Source of the DNA: Sva-07 sp963716235
Lineage (GTDB): Bacteria; Actinomycetota; Acidimicrobiia; Acidimicrobiales; Ilumatobacteraceae
NCBI GenBank assembly: GCA_963716235.1
Contig: CAVQTE010000009.1
Span: 90,910 to 154,909 of the forward strand
DNA length: 64,000 nt
Reading direction: 5' to 3'
How positions within the stretch are numbered: position 1 is the first letter of the stretch; each line of letters opens with the position of its first letter. Positions 18,624-27,315 of the stretch are shown here, piece by piece. The notes beneath the pieces are model-generated. The model did no database searches. It saw only the letters and a program-made list of their open reading frames with translations, and was not told where the DNA came from. The position numbers and the translations under genes are program-made.

Positions 18624-19561
18624 GCCCCCGGGTCGTCGTCTCCGCCGACATCGACCGCGCCGTCGAGGTGATCCGAGCCGGTGGCCTGGTCGCCATGCCG
18701 ACCGAGACCGTCTACGGACTGGCGGCCGATGCCACGAATGCCGAGGCGGTACGGCGGATCTTCACCGTGAAGGGTCGGCCCGTCGACCATCCGCTGATCG
18801 TGCATCTCGCCGACGCGGACCAGCTCTCGACCTGGGCCTCCTCCGTGCCGGATTCCGCCCGACGGCTGACCGAGGTGGCGTGGCCGGGGCCACTGACGGC
18901 GATCCTGCACCGGGCCGACGGCGTACTCGACGAGGTGACGGGCGGGCTCGACACGGTCGGGGTGCGGGTGCCGGCACATCCCGTGGCGGCCGCATTGCTC
19001 GAACGGGTCGGCGTGGGCCTCGCGGCGCCGTCGGCCAATCGCTTCGGCGCCGTGAGCCCCACCACCGCCGACCATGTGCTCCACGACCTCGGCGAGTTCC
19101 TCGATCCCACCTGCGACCTGATCCTCGACGGCGGCGACTGCCCGATCGGTGTGGAGAGCACCATCGTCGACTTCGTCAGCGATCCACCACAGATCCTGCG
19201 CGCCGGAGGCGTTCCCACCGAGGACATCCGCCGGCTGCTCGGCGGTGTGGTCACCGACGCGTCCGGCCCCAGCCGGGCGAGCGGCATGCTGGCATCGCAC
19301 TATGCGCCGAGTTGCGCCGTGCGGCTCGTCGATCACGCCGACGATGCGGTCGCACTCCGCGCCGGCACGCACAACAGCGAGATCCTCGACCTGACCGACG
19401 ATCTCGTCGTGTACGCCCACGACCTGTACGCCCGGCTGCGCGACGCCGATGCCCGAGGTGTCGGTACGGTCATCGCGGTGCTCCCCCCGCCGATCGGACT
19501 GGGACACGCCATTCGCGACCGCCTGGCAAAGGCCGCCGCACCCCGTCCGACCTCGGCTTGA
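18617..19561 (+). CDS. tsaC: L-threonylcarbamoyladenylate synthase (Sua5 type)
   Basis: Makes threonylcarbamoyl-AMP from Thr, bicarbonate and ATP for the t6A37 modification of ANN-decoding tRNAs. It is 314 aa from GTG 18617. The YrdC domain comes first: RAGGLVAMPTETVYGLAADA, RIFTVKGRPVDHPLIVHL, WPGPLTAIL and APSANRFGAVSPTTA. The linker GPSRASGMLASHYAPSC leads into a C-terminal Sua5 domain, so this is the long Sua5 form rather than the short TsaC. Confidence 0.93.
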   Translation: MLSPRVVVSADIDRAVEVIRAGGLVAMPTETVYGLAADATNAEAVRRIFTVKGRPVDHPLIVHLADADQLSTWASSVPDSARRLTEVAWPGPLTAILHRADGVLDEVTGGLDTVGVRVPAHPVAAALLERVGVGLAAPSANRFGAVSPTTADHVLHDLGEFLDPTCDLILDGGDCPIGVESTIVDFVSDPPQILRAGGVPTEDIRRLLGGVVTDASGPSRASGMLASHYAPSCAVRLVDHADDAVALRAGTHNSEILDLTDDLVVYAHDLYARLRDADARGVGTVIAVLPPPIGLGHAIRDRLAKAAAPRPTSA

Positions 19562-19618
19562 ATCCACCGTGTGACTGTGCGGGCTGCCCCCTTCGGTTCT
19601 GTGCGGTGAGCTGCGGTC

Positions 19619-20149
19619 TCAGGTCCAGTCGACGGCGTTGAGGTTGGCGATCCACACGTCGCGGACCGTCAGGACGTCGGGCACGGGTGAGCCGTCGAAC
19701 GATGCCACGGTGAGGCTGACGGTCGATGATCCGGCGTCGGGGACGACATCGAGTCGACACCAGCACTCGGCCGGCTCGTGCAGGAGCACGTCGAGTCGGT
19801 ACGGCGGGTCATCGTCGAGGACCTCGCCGAGCCATGACGCCACGACGAGCAACCCTTCGAACGTCTCGACGGGCAGTGCCTCCACCGTGAACGACGGGAC
19901 ATCTCGGCTCAGACCGCTCGTCCGGTTCCTCGACGACGAGTCCGGGCGCGGACGGGTCACGGCCGGGTGCGTCGTGGCGGCGTCGATGTGTCGGAGCGCA
20001 TCATCGGCGGCGTCGTTGACGGCCTGCATCGCCGCCGGGTCACCGCCGCGGTCGGGATGATGGCGCTTGGCGAGTTCACGCCGCGCCGTGCGCACGTCAG
20101 CGGACGTCGCATCCGGTCCGAGGCCCAGTACGCCGAACGGGTCGGTCAC
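19619..20149 (-). CDS. J-domain protein
   Basis: Small J-domain protein, 176 aa. Residues 1-55 are a J domain: DPFGVLGLGPDATSADVRTA, then AKRHHPDRGGDPAAMQAVND with the HPD motif that stimulates Hsp70 ATPase. The remaining 120 residues match no zinc finger or DnaJ client-binding domain and end in a beta-rich stretch (VSLTVASFDGSPVPDVL). Start is GTG 20149, overlapping the repaired xylB stop as GTGA. As read it appears fused to xylulokinase, but that is a frameshift artefact. Possibly a co-chaperone for a specific client. Confidence 0.8.
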   Translation of the reverse strand: MTDPFGVLGLGPDATSADVRTARRELAKRHHPDRGGDPAAMQAVNDAADDALRHIDAATTHPAVTRPRPDSSSRNRTSGLSRDVPSFTVEALPVETFEGLLVVASWLGEVLDDDPPYRLDVLLHEPAECWCRLDVVPDAGSSTVSLTVASFDGSPVPDVLTVRDVWIANLNAVDWT

Positions 20150-21565
20150 GCCGTCGAGTCGCGAAGTTCGCCGTAGCGCTCGCGCAGCGCTGCCGGAGTC
20201 GACTGCACGGTCCACTGTCGTCCCGCTGCCGAGGCCCCACTGCTGCTGAATCGTGCGGTGGTCACATCCCTGGACGACCGCGGCTGCCTGGACCGCTGCT
20301 CCTGTCGCCACGGCCTGGTCGACGTCGGCCACCACCACACGGCAATCGACCAAGCCGGCGATCACCGTCTGCAGGGCGCGCGACCGTGCACCGCCCCCTG
20401 TCAGCACCAGGCGTCCGTCGAGGGCGGAGTTCGTACGCAGCGAGTCGAGCGCGTCGAGCAGCCCGCACGCCACACCGTCGACTGCTGCTCGGGCGAACTC
20501 CTCACGGCTCACGTCGCTGCGCAGTCCGCTGAGCACGCCGGTGGCATCCGGACGGTTCGGGGTGCGTTCCCCGTCGAGGTAGGGCAGCAACACGGGCCGA
20601 CGGTCGCCACTCGCTGCGAGCGCCAACCGGTCGAATTCGTCGTGGTCGACGCCGAGAAGTCGAGCGACGGCGTCGAGCACCTTGGCGGCGTTCGAGGTGC
20701 ACACGAGCGGGAGGAACCGACCGGTCGCGTCGGCAAAGCCGGCGACTTCACCCGACGGATCGGCGGTCGGGCGATCGGCGACGGTGAATGCGGTGCCCGA
20801 CGTTCCGATCGAGACCACCGCGTCGCCGAGGTCGAGACCCAGACCCAACGCGGCGGCCATGTTGTCGCCCGTGCCCACGGCAACCGCCACACCGTTCCAG
20901 TCCCCCGCTGTGTCGAGTGGACCCAGCACGGTCGGCACCACGTGGGTCCAGTCACGGTCGGCATCGATGATCGCGAGCAGGTCCCACCGGTAGTCCCCCG
21001 TCGCCGGCGACCAGTAGCCGGTCCCCGACGCGTCGCCGCGATCGGTCGTGTAGGCGCCGGTCAGCCGGTGGGTGAGGTAGTCGTGTGGCAGGAGCACGTG
21101 TTCAATCTCGGCCCAGGCATCAGGATGGGTCCGGTGGAGCCACGACAACTTGGTCACGGTGAACGCGGCGACCGGCACGCTGCCGACGGCCTCGGCCCAC
21201 GCTGCGGGACCTCCCAACTGCCCGAGCAGCCAACCGGCATCGGGGGCCGACTCGGTGTCGTTCCACAGCTTGGCCGGGTGCACCGGTTGGTCGGCCAGGT
21301 CGAGCGCCACCATGCCGTGCTGCTGGCCGCCGATGCTGATCGCGGCAACATCGCCGGACCTCGCCCGCTCCCGGAGTTGCGCGCCCGCAGCGGCCCAGGC
21401 GATCTCGAACGCATTCCACCACGACTGCGGGTCCTGTTCACTGCACGGTGGCGTCACCGCGGGGTGCGGTGACGACGCCGATGCGACGATCTCGCCCGTG
21501 GCCAGATCACGGATCTCGACCTTGGTCGATTGGGTGGACGAGTCGACACCGGCAACGAAGGGCAC
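20146..21565 (-). CDS. xylB: Xylulokinase (one frameshift near the 3' end)
   Basis: FGGY-family kinase that phosphorylates D-xylulose. From GTG 21565: VAGVDSSTQSTKVEIRD (ATP site), ISIGGQQHGMVALD and LWNDTES (sugar site), VVSIGTSGTAFTV, ARAAVDGVACGLLDALDSL and LVLTGGGARSRALQ (ATP-binding FGGY motif). One extra base near 20205-20220 shifts the frame. The correct C terminus is STPAALRERYGELRDSTA, ending at 20146 in a GTGA overlap with the J-domain gene. Repaired length is 472 aa, normal. A TAGTGT hexamer precedes the start. Confidence 0.88.
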
Positions 21566-21571
21566 GGCGTC

Positions 21572-21577
21572 ACACTA
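21572..21577 (-). promoter_or_regulatory. -10 hexamer TAGTGT of xylB
   Basis: TAGTGT on the minus strand, 6 bases before GTG 21565. It overlaps the stop region of the upstream nitroreductase gene. Confidence 0.45.
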
Positions 21578-22222
21578 GATCCAGGTCGCGGACTGCCCCC
21601 AGGTGTCGTCGTAGACGATCTCCGCGACCGGCTTGCGTTTCACCGGCCCGTGATGGCCCTCCGGCACGCCGAGCGTGATGCACGCCGACAGCGCGACATG
21701 CTCGGGAACGTCGAGGAGGTCGCGAAGTTCGGCCTCCACGCCGAGATGCCACATCGTCAGCGCGCCTCCATACCCCAGTGCACGAGCCGCCAGCAGGAGG
21801 TTCTGACAGGCCGGATACACCGACGCCCCTTCGTAGGGCGACGCGGCGCGGTACCGCTCGAGACACACGAGCACCACCACCGGAGTCCGTTCGAACCGGT
21901 CGACGTACCGTTGCATCGAGTCGGCGAACCGCGAGGGGCGGTAGCCGTCGGCTTCCCGCTTCGTCTCCCAACCCGTTCGGAACGCCTCACCGAGCAGCGA
22001 CTTGGCGGCGATCGCCCGTGGACCGTCGCGCAGCACGAGGAACCGGAATGGCTGACGATTCGACCCCGATGGAGCGCGCCCCGCGTGCCACAGGATCGTG
22101 GCGAGGTCGTCGTCGGGGATCGGATCGTCGGTGTACCTGCGGATCGCGCGAGTGGTCGCCAGCCCGTCGAGGAGCGAGACCGGCCCGACCAGTTCGGTCG
22201 GCTCGGCAGGCTCGGCGCTCAC
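21575..22222 (-). CDS. Nitroreductase family protein
   Basis: FMN-dependent nitroreductase fold, 215 aa. TTRAIRRYTDDPIPDDDL and HAGRAPSGSNRQPFRFLVL are the N-terminal FMN motifs, SVYPACQNLLLAARALGYGG the central helix, and ITLGVPEGHHGPVKRKPVAEI the C-terminal FMN loop. It overlaps the enoyl-CoA hydratase stop as GTGA (start GTG 22222). The physiological substrate is not predictable; the coupling suggests a role in acyl-CoA or aromatic metabolism (inference). Confidence 0.85.
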   Translation of the reverse strand: MSAEPAEPTELVGPVSLLDGLATTRAIRRYTDDPIPDDDLATILWHAGRAPSGSNRQPFRFLVLRDGPRAIAAKSLLGEAFRTGWETKREADGYRPSRFADSMQRYVDRFERTPVVVLVCLERYRAASPYEGASVYPACQNLLLAARALGYGGALTMWHLGVEAELRDLLDVPEHVALSACITLGVPEGHHGPVKRKPVAEIVYDDTWGQSATWI

Positions 22223-23064
22223 CGACCGTGGAACTCGGGATCGCGCTTCTCCATGAACGCTCGCACGCCTTCGGTGAAGTCGTCGGTGCGCAGCAGGGGC
22301 AGCAGTTGGAGGAACACGTGATGGACGTTCTGTTCGAACGTCTCGGTCTCCGCGGCTCGCATCATGCGCTTGATCGCCCGCACCGCCAGCGGTGCATTCG
22401 CCGCGATGTCCGCTGCCATCTCCACCGTGCGCTTGTGGAACTCGTCGACCGCAACCACCTGGTTGACCAGGCCCAACTCCAGCGCCTCGGCGGCGCTGAG
22501 CGTGCGGCCGGTGAAGGCGATCTCCGCAGCCTTGGCGTAGCCCACCATTCGGGGAAGCAACCAGGTGCCACCACTCTCGGGAAGGATGCCGCGCTTGGCG
22601 AAGCCGGGATTGAGCTTGGCGTTCTCGGCGGCGATGCGGATGTCGCAGCCGAGCGCGAGGTCGAGTCCGTACCCTGCGGCGCCACCGTTCAACGCACAGA
22701 TCGTCGGCGTGTCGATGTTGTGGAGTACCACCGGCGGAGCCGAACGCAGGTCGAACTCGCCACTGAATCCCGTACCGCCCTCGCCGCCGCCCAGATTGCC
22801 CAGGCCGCCCTTCGGCCCCGCCATCTGCGCCTGCAGATCGAGCCCGGCACAGAATGCGCGGCCAGAACCCGTGAGCACGATGCAGCGTACGTCGGGATCG
22901 TTGTCGGCCCGCAGGAGCAGTTCACTGATCTCCTGGAGCATCACCCCCGAGATCGTGTTCATCCGTTCGGGGGCGTCGAGCGTGAGTGTGGCCACATGGT
23001 CGGCGACGCCGTAGCGCACCTCCGAGGGGCTCGACGTCGGGATGGAGACATTGGCAGCGTTCAC
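22219..23064 (-). CDS. Enoyl-CoA hydratase/isomerase family protein
   Basis: Crotonase-fold protein, 281 aa. VATLTLDAPERMNTIS is the N-terminal signature, GRAFCAGLDLQAQM the first oxyanion loop, and CALNGGAAGYGLDLALGCDI the second (AGYG). GILPESGGTWLLPRM provides the Glu position of hydratases. Start GTG 23064 is preceded by TACCGT at 9 bases. A Gly-rich insertion (GGLGNLGGGEGGTG) follows the first loop, longer than in typical family members. Substrate not assigned. Confidence 0.87.
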   Translation of the reverse strand: MNAANVSIPTSSPSEVRYGVADHVATLTLDAPERMNTISGVMLQEISELLLRADNDPDVRCIVLTGSGRAFCAGLDLQAQMAGPKGGLGNLGGGEGGTGFSGEFDLRSAPPVVLHNIDTPTICALNGGAAGYGLDLALGCDIRIAAENAKLNPGFAKRGILPESGGTWLLPRMVGYAKAAEIAFTGRTLSAAEALELGLVNQVVAVDEFHKRTVEMAADIAANAPLAVRAIKRMMRAAETETFEQNVHHVFLQLLPLLRTDDFTEGVRAFMEKRDPEFHGR

Positions 23065-23073
23065 AGTGCCGAA

Positions 23074-23079
23074 ACGGTA
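23074..23079 (-). promoter_or_regulatory. -10 hexamer TACCGT of the enoyl-CoA hydratase gene
   Basis: TACCGT on the minus strand, 9 bases before GTG 23064. Confidence 0.4.
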
Positions 23080-23107
23080 GTGCGTTCCATTCACCCCGCA
23101 CGATGCG

Positions 23108-23113
23108 TACAAT
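23108..23113 (+). promoter_or_regulatory. -10 hexamer TACAAT and strong RBS of the ABC binding-protein gene
   Basis: TACAAT lies about 62 bases before ATG 23176, followed by AAGGGGGAG at 23157-23165, a strong Shine-Dalgarno sequence. Unlike most unit heads in this window, this gene has a leader and a real ribosome-binding site, as fits a highly expressed binding protein. Confidence 0.5.
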
Positions 23114-23175
23114 CGTCGGCACCTTATGAGTACAGGCATCCCGCCCGTACCCCAACAAGGGGGAGAACCCACAAC

Positions 23176-24626
23176 ATGCAGATATCACGCGTGAAGCGCG
23201 TCGGTGCACTGCTGGTCGGTCTGACTCTCGTTGCCGCAGCCTGCGGCAGCGACGACGACGCCTCGTCCAGCACTGACGCACCGGCCGGCACCGAAGCAGT
23301 GTCGGAGACGACCGAAGCGATGACGGAGACCACCGAGGCGACCGAAACGACCGAAGCGATGACGGAAGGCACCGAGGCGCCCGCCGACGGAAGCCCAGTG
23401 CGGCAACGCCCCGAGCGATGTCACCGACGGTGACCTGGCCGGTTTCTCCGCCACGACCCCGTTCGGCCAGATCACGCCCGAGTTCATCGAGCGCCTGTGC
23501 GAGGTCGATCCCGGAGCTCGAGGATCTCAACTACGCCACGGAGACCTACGACGCCATCATGATCTCGGCACTCGCCGTGCTCCAGGCCGGCACCGACGGC
23601 ATCGCGCACGCCGAAGCCGATCAACGGCATCACCCGCGACGGCGAGACGTGCACCACGTTCGCCGACTGTGCCGCGCTCATCGAGGCCGGCACCGACATC
23701 GACTACGACGGCATCTCCGGCCCGCTGACGTTCGCCGGCAACGGCGAGCCGATCGTGGCGAGCTACGGCAAGCTGGTCATGGGCGACAACAACCGCATCG
23801 ACATCAGCCAGACCGAGTACATCACGGCCGAAGGCCCGCCCGAACTCGACGTCCCGCAGACGCCCGTCGAGGGCAGCCGCGAGGGCGACGGCGTGCTGAC
23901 GTTCGGCACCCTGCTCCCGCAGACAGGGTCGTTGGCCTTCCTCGGCCCGCCCGAGTTCGCCGGGTTCAACCTGGCGATCCAGGAGATCAACGACAACGGT
24001 GGCGTCCTCGGCGCCGACGTCGTCGGCATCGAGGGTGACTCCGGTGACACCTCGACCGACCAGGCGAACCAGACCGCCGACCGCCTCCTCTCGGAGAACG
24101 TCGACGTCATCATCGGTGCGGCTTCATCGGGCGTCACGCTGTCCGTGATCGACAAGATCACGGCTGCCGGCGTCACGATGTTCTCGCCGGCGAACACCTC
24201 GGAGGCGCTGTCGACCTACGCCGACAAGGGTCTGTACTTCCGTACGGCCCCGCCGGACCTCTACCAGGGTGACATGCATCGGCCAGTTCATCGTCAACGA
24301 CGGCAACCAGACCGTTGCGATCCTCAACCTGAACGACGCATACGGCAACGGCCTCGCCGAGACCGTCGCGGCGACGGTCACCGACTCGGGCGGCGAAGTC
24401 GTGTTCCAGCAGTCGTACGACCCGACCGCCACCTCGTTCGACAGTGAAGTCGACGCCATCGTCGCCGCCGACCCGGACGCGATCGTGGTCATCGGCTTCA
24501 ACGAGTCGTCGAAGATCCTGCGCACGATGGTCGAAAAGGGCATCGGACCGACGTGACAAGGCCGTCTACGGCAGCGACGGCAACATCGGCAACGCCCTCG
24601 GCGTCGACTTCGACGCCGGCAACTGA
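23176..24626 (+). CDS. Circularly permuted branched-chain-amino-acid-type binding lipoprotein (five frameshifts)
   Basis: Extracytoplasmic solute-binding lipoprotein. From ATG 23176: a signal peptide with lipobox LVAAAC, then a Thr/Glu-rich linker. Next, about 23400-23875, comes the segment that usually ENDS this family: TYDAIMISALAVLQAGTDG, TCTTFADCAALIEAGTDI, DYDGISGPLTFAGNGEP. Only afterwards, from about 23880, comes the segment that usually BEGINS it: GTLLPQTGSLAFLGPPEFAG, EINDNGGVLGADV, DSGDTSTDQANQTADRLL, ending GNALGVDFDAGN at a stop. Five one-base insertions (near 23396, 23512, 23619, 24278, 24551) must be removed, giving 481 aa. It converges on livHMGF, its likely partners. Confidence 0.8.
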
Positions 24627-24660
24627 CGTTTCCGAACACTGAACACCTGAACAACTGAGG

Positions 24661-24689
24661 GAGCCCGGGTCGAGAGGCCCGGGCTCTTT
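24661..24689 (+). terminator. Rho-independent terminator of the binding-protein gene
   Basis: A perfect 9-bp stem, GAGCCCGGG (24661-24669) and CCCGGGCTC (24678-24686), with an 8-base loop, followed by TTT. It lies 34 bases after the TGA. The minus-strand side has no U-tract, so it probably serves only the plus-strand gene. Confidence 0.85.
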
Positions 24690-24710
24690 CGCGTCCCGGT
24701 GACGGTGTGC

Positions 24711-25435
24711 TCAGGTTGCGAGCGAGGGTGCCGAGGTACAGCTCGATCACCTTGGGGTCGGCGAGCAACTCGCGCCCCGTGCCGGTGTAGGCATTGGTGC
24801 CCTGGTCGAGCACGTAGGCCCGATCGCACACCTGCAGCGCTCGACGCGCATTCTGTTCGACCATCAGGATCGCCACACCGGCGTCGTTGATCAGCTTGCA
24901 GCGCAGGAACACCTCGTCCTGCAGCATGGGCGACAGTCCGGCCGATGGCTCGTCGAGCAGCAGCAGCACGGGGTCCAGCATCAATGCGCGCCCCATGGCA
25001 ACCATCTGTCGTTCACCGCCCGACAGGGACGCTGCTTTCTGGTCGGCGCGCTCAGCGAGGCGGGGGAACAGGCCCGTCACGACCTCATAGCGAGCTCGCG
25101 AAGCTCTTCGGGTTGACGAAGCAACCCATCTCGAGGTTCTCGCGCACGGTGAGCGATGGGAACACGTTGTTGTTCTGCGGCACGAATCCCACCCCCCGCT
25201 GCACGAGTTTGTGCGGCGGTTGGCCGGTGATGTCAGCTCCATCGAGCTTCACCGAGCCCGACCGGATGGTCACGAGCCCCAACACTGCCTTCATCAGCGT
25301 CGACTTCCCGGCACCGTTCGGGCCGATGATGCCGACGAACTCTCCGGCGGCAACCACGAGGTCACAGCCGTTGAGGATGTTGACGCCCGGCACGTAGCCG
25401 GCGACCAGGTCGGTGCACTCGATGATGTTCGTCAT
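24711..25435 (-). CDS. livF: Branched-chain amino acid ABC transporter ATPase LivF (two frameshifts)
   Basis: Second ATPase of a LivFGHM importer. ATG 25435 (overlaps livG as ATGA): IIGPNGAGKSTLMKAVLGL is Walker A, FVPQNNNVFPSLTV the Q-loop. One extra base near 25095 shifts the frame. The rest carries LSGGERQMVAMGRALM (signature), LLLLDEPSAGLSP (Walker B), VEQNARRAL (H-loop) and VIELYLGTLAR. A second extra base at the end would restore a stop at 24711 (LART-stop); without it the frame runs through the terminator region. Repaired length is 240 aa, normal for LivF. Confidence 0.88.
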
Positions 25436-26322
25436 GAGCCGTCACCGTCCTGCGTTCCAATTCCTCCAGCTCCGCCGATGCCGCCTCGTCGCTCATGGCA
25501 CCGAGATCGAGATCGTGGTGCGCACCGAGATAGGCGTCGATGACCTCCTGGTTGCCGGAGATGTCCGCTGCGGTGCCTTCGGCGATGATCTCGACCCTGG
25601 GCCATCACCACGACCCAGTCGCTGATCTCGTGCACCATGTCCATGTCGTGCTCGACGAACAGCACCGTGCGACCCTCGTCCTTGAGTTCCTTCACGTGCC
25701 CGAGCAGGCTCTGCTTCAGCGCCGGGTTGACGCCGGCCATCGGTTCGTCGAGCATGATCAACGTCGGGTCGGTCATCAGCGCTCGGGCCATCTCGAGCAG
25801 TTTGCGCTGTCCCCCGGAGAGGCTGCCGGCGAACTCGTCACGCATGTGGTCCATCTTGAATCGTTCGAGCAGGGCATCGGCCCGGCGGTGATCTCGGCCT
25901 CCTCGTGCTTCCACAGGAACTTGAACGGGCCGGCCCAGAGACGCTCGCCCCGCTGGTTCGGCCGCGCCGAGTCGCATGTTCTCGATCACCGTCAGGCGGG
26001 CGAGCGCCTTGGTCAACTGGAACGTGCGAACCATGCCGAGCTTGGCGACCTTGTGGGCCGACGAGTCGGCCATGTCGTGGCCGTCGAACCGGGAGTACCC
26101 GCCGTCGGGCTTGTCGAACCCGGTGAGCAGGTTGAAGAAGGTGGTCTTGCCGGCGCCGTTGGGGCCGATCAGCGCGGTGATCTTGTTGCGTTCGATCTCG
26201 AAGTGGTCGACGTTCACGGCGACGAGGCCGCCGAAGCGACGCGTGATGCCATCGGCGACCAGGATCGGGTCGTGCTTCTTCGAACCGGGCTCCGGCGCGG
26301 GATCGGCTCGCGGACTGGTCAA
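25432..26322 (-). CDS. livG: Branched-chain amino acid ABC transporter ATPase LivG (frameshifts that cancel)
   Basis: First ATPase of the importer, 296 aa. It starts at TTG 26322, overlapping the livM stop as TTGA. Seen: ALIGPNGAGKTTFFNLLTGF (Walker A), FQLTKALARLTVIENMRLGA, LSGGQRKLLEMARALM (signature), LIMLDEPMAGVNP (Walker B) and LFVEHDMDMV (H-loop). The stretch after LGAAEPAG reads in the wrong frame for about 80 bases; in the right frame it gives LWAGPFKFLWKHEEAEI. A second +1/-1 pair affects the tail, where the right frame gives GRIIAEGTAADISGNQEVID. The net shift is zero, so the gene looks intact to a gene finder. Confidence 0.88.
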   Translation of the reverse strand: MTSPRADPAPEPGSKKHDPILVADGITRRFGGLVAVNVDHFEIERNKITALIGPNGAGKTTFFNLLTGFDKPDGGYSRFDGHDMADSSAHKVAKLGMVRTFQLTKALARLTVIENMRLGAAEPAGRASLGRPVQVPVEARGGRDHRRADALLERFKMDHMRDEFAGSLSGGQRKLLEMARALMTDPTLIMLDEPMAGVNPALKQSLLGHVKELKDEGRTVLFVEHDMDMVHEISDWVVVMAQGRDHRRRHRSGHLRQPGGHRRLSRCAPRSRSRCHERRGGIGGAGGIGTQDGDGS

Positions 26323-27315
26323 CGGACATCGAACGCCTGCTCACGCTTGTCGCCGAAGATTCCCTGCGGGCGGAAGATGACCAGCAGCGCCAGTGCGAGC
26401 CCGGCGACGATGTTCTTCACGATGCCGAAGTTCGTCGAGTCGACGAGCCACTCCGGGATGTTGTCCGTTGCGGGTGGCCTGATCGAGCAGGTTGTCGACG
26501 AACTGGATGACGAAGAAGAAGATCACGGTTCCGACGATCGGGCCCTTGACCCGTCCCAGCCCTCCCAGCACGATGATCAGGAACGCAAAGAACGTGAGGG
26601 TCGTCGCGAACTCACCCGTCTGCGCCGATTGCTTCTGGGCGGCGAGCCACAGTCCGCCGATCGAACCGATGACGCCGCCGATGATCAGGCTCTGCATCTT
26701 GAAGGCGAGGACGTTCTTGCCGAGGGCACGGGCCGCGTCCTCGTCTTCTCGGATACTGCGCAACACGCGTCCCCACGGGCTGCGCATCAGTGCCCAGATG
26801 AATGTCGCAATGAGTGCCGCCAGGCACCACCCGACGATCATCATGAACAGCCGGTAGCCGTCGATCGATTGCGCGCCCATGTCGAAGCGGGCGGTGTTGT
26901 CGATCGGATTGAGGTCTTCGAAGAACGTGGTCCATCCGTTTCGCCCGTCGGTGCCTCCCGTCAGCCACGTGAAGCGCGTCGAGTTCAGGAAGAATCGGAT
27001 GATCTCGGCGACAGCGATCGTCACGATGGCGAGGTAGTCGGCGCGAAGTCGCAGCGTCGGCAGGCCGAGTGCGAGCGCCAACAGCACCGAGCACACGAGC
27101 ATGAGCGGCAGGGCCCAGTACCACGGCCAGCCGTACGCGACGATCGGAATGGAGAAGGCGTAGGCCCCGATCGCCGCAAAGCCGGCCTGGCCGAAGTTCA
27201 GCAGACCCGTGTAGCCGACGTGGACGTTGAGTCCGGAGGCGATGATGCAGTAGCCGGCGGCCGCCGCACTGATGGCGGTGTAGAGAGAGTTCCAGAAGAT
27301 CAGGTCCCAGTTCAT
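26319..27315 (-). CDS. livM: Branched-chain amino acid ABC transporter permease LivM (one frameshift)
   Basis: Inner-membrane permease. ATG 27315 overlaps the livH stop as ATGA. Seen: YTGLLNFGQAGFAAIGAYAF, LGLPTLRLRADYLAIVTIA, the EAA-type loop RSIREDEDAARALGKNVLAF, and GGLGRVKGPIVGTVIFFFV. One extra base near 26465-26475 shifts the frame; the correct tail is LVIFRPQGIFGDKREQAFD, ending in the TGA at 26319. Repaired length is 331 aa, normal. Confidence 0.9.

Noticed and set aside
19619..21565. Apparent 648-residue fusion of xylulokinase with a DnaJ-type domain
   Set aside because: The real xylulokinase C terminus (STPAALRERYGELRDSTA and stop) is present in another frame at 20146 and overlaps a GTG that starts the J domain. 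One extra base near 20210 creates the fusion.
23176..24626. Programmed frameshifting to explain the five shifts in the binding protein
   Set aside because: The shifts lie at unrelated sequences without slippery heptamers, and similar shifts occur in many unrelated genes of the window. Consensus error is simpler.
24124..24714. LivF extended through the terminator to 24124
   Set aside because: The extra 190 residues are antisense to the binding-protein gene and follow a complete LivF C terminus. A one-base repair gives a stop at 24711.
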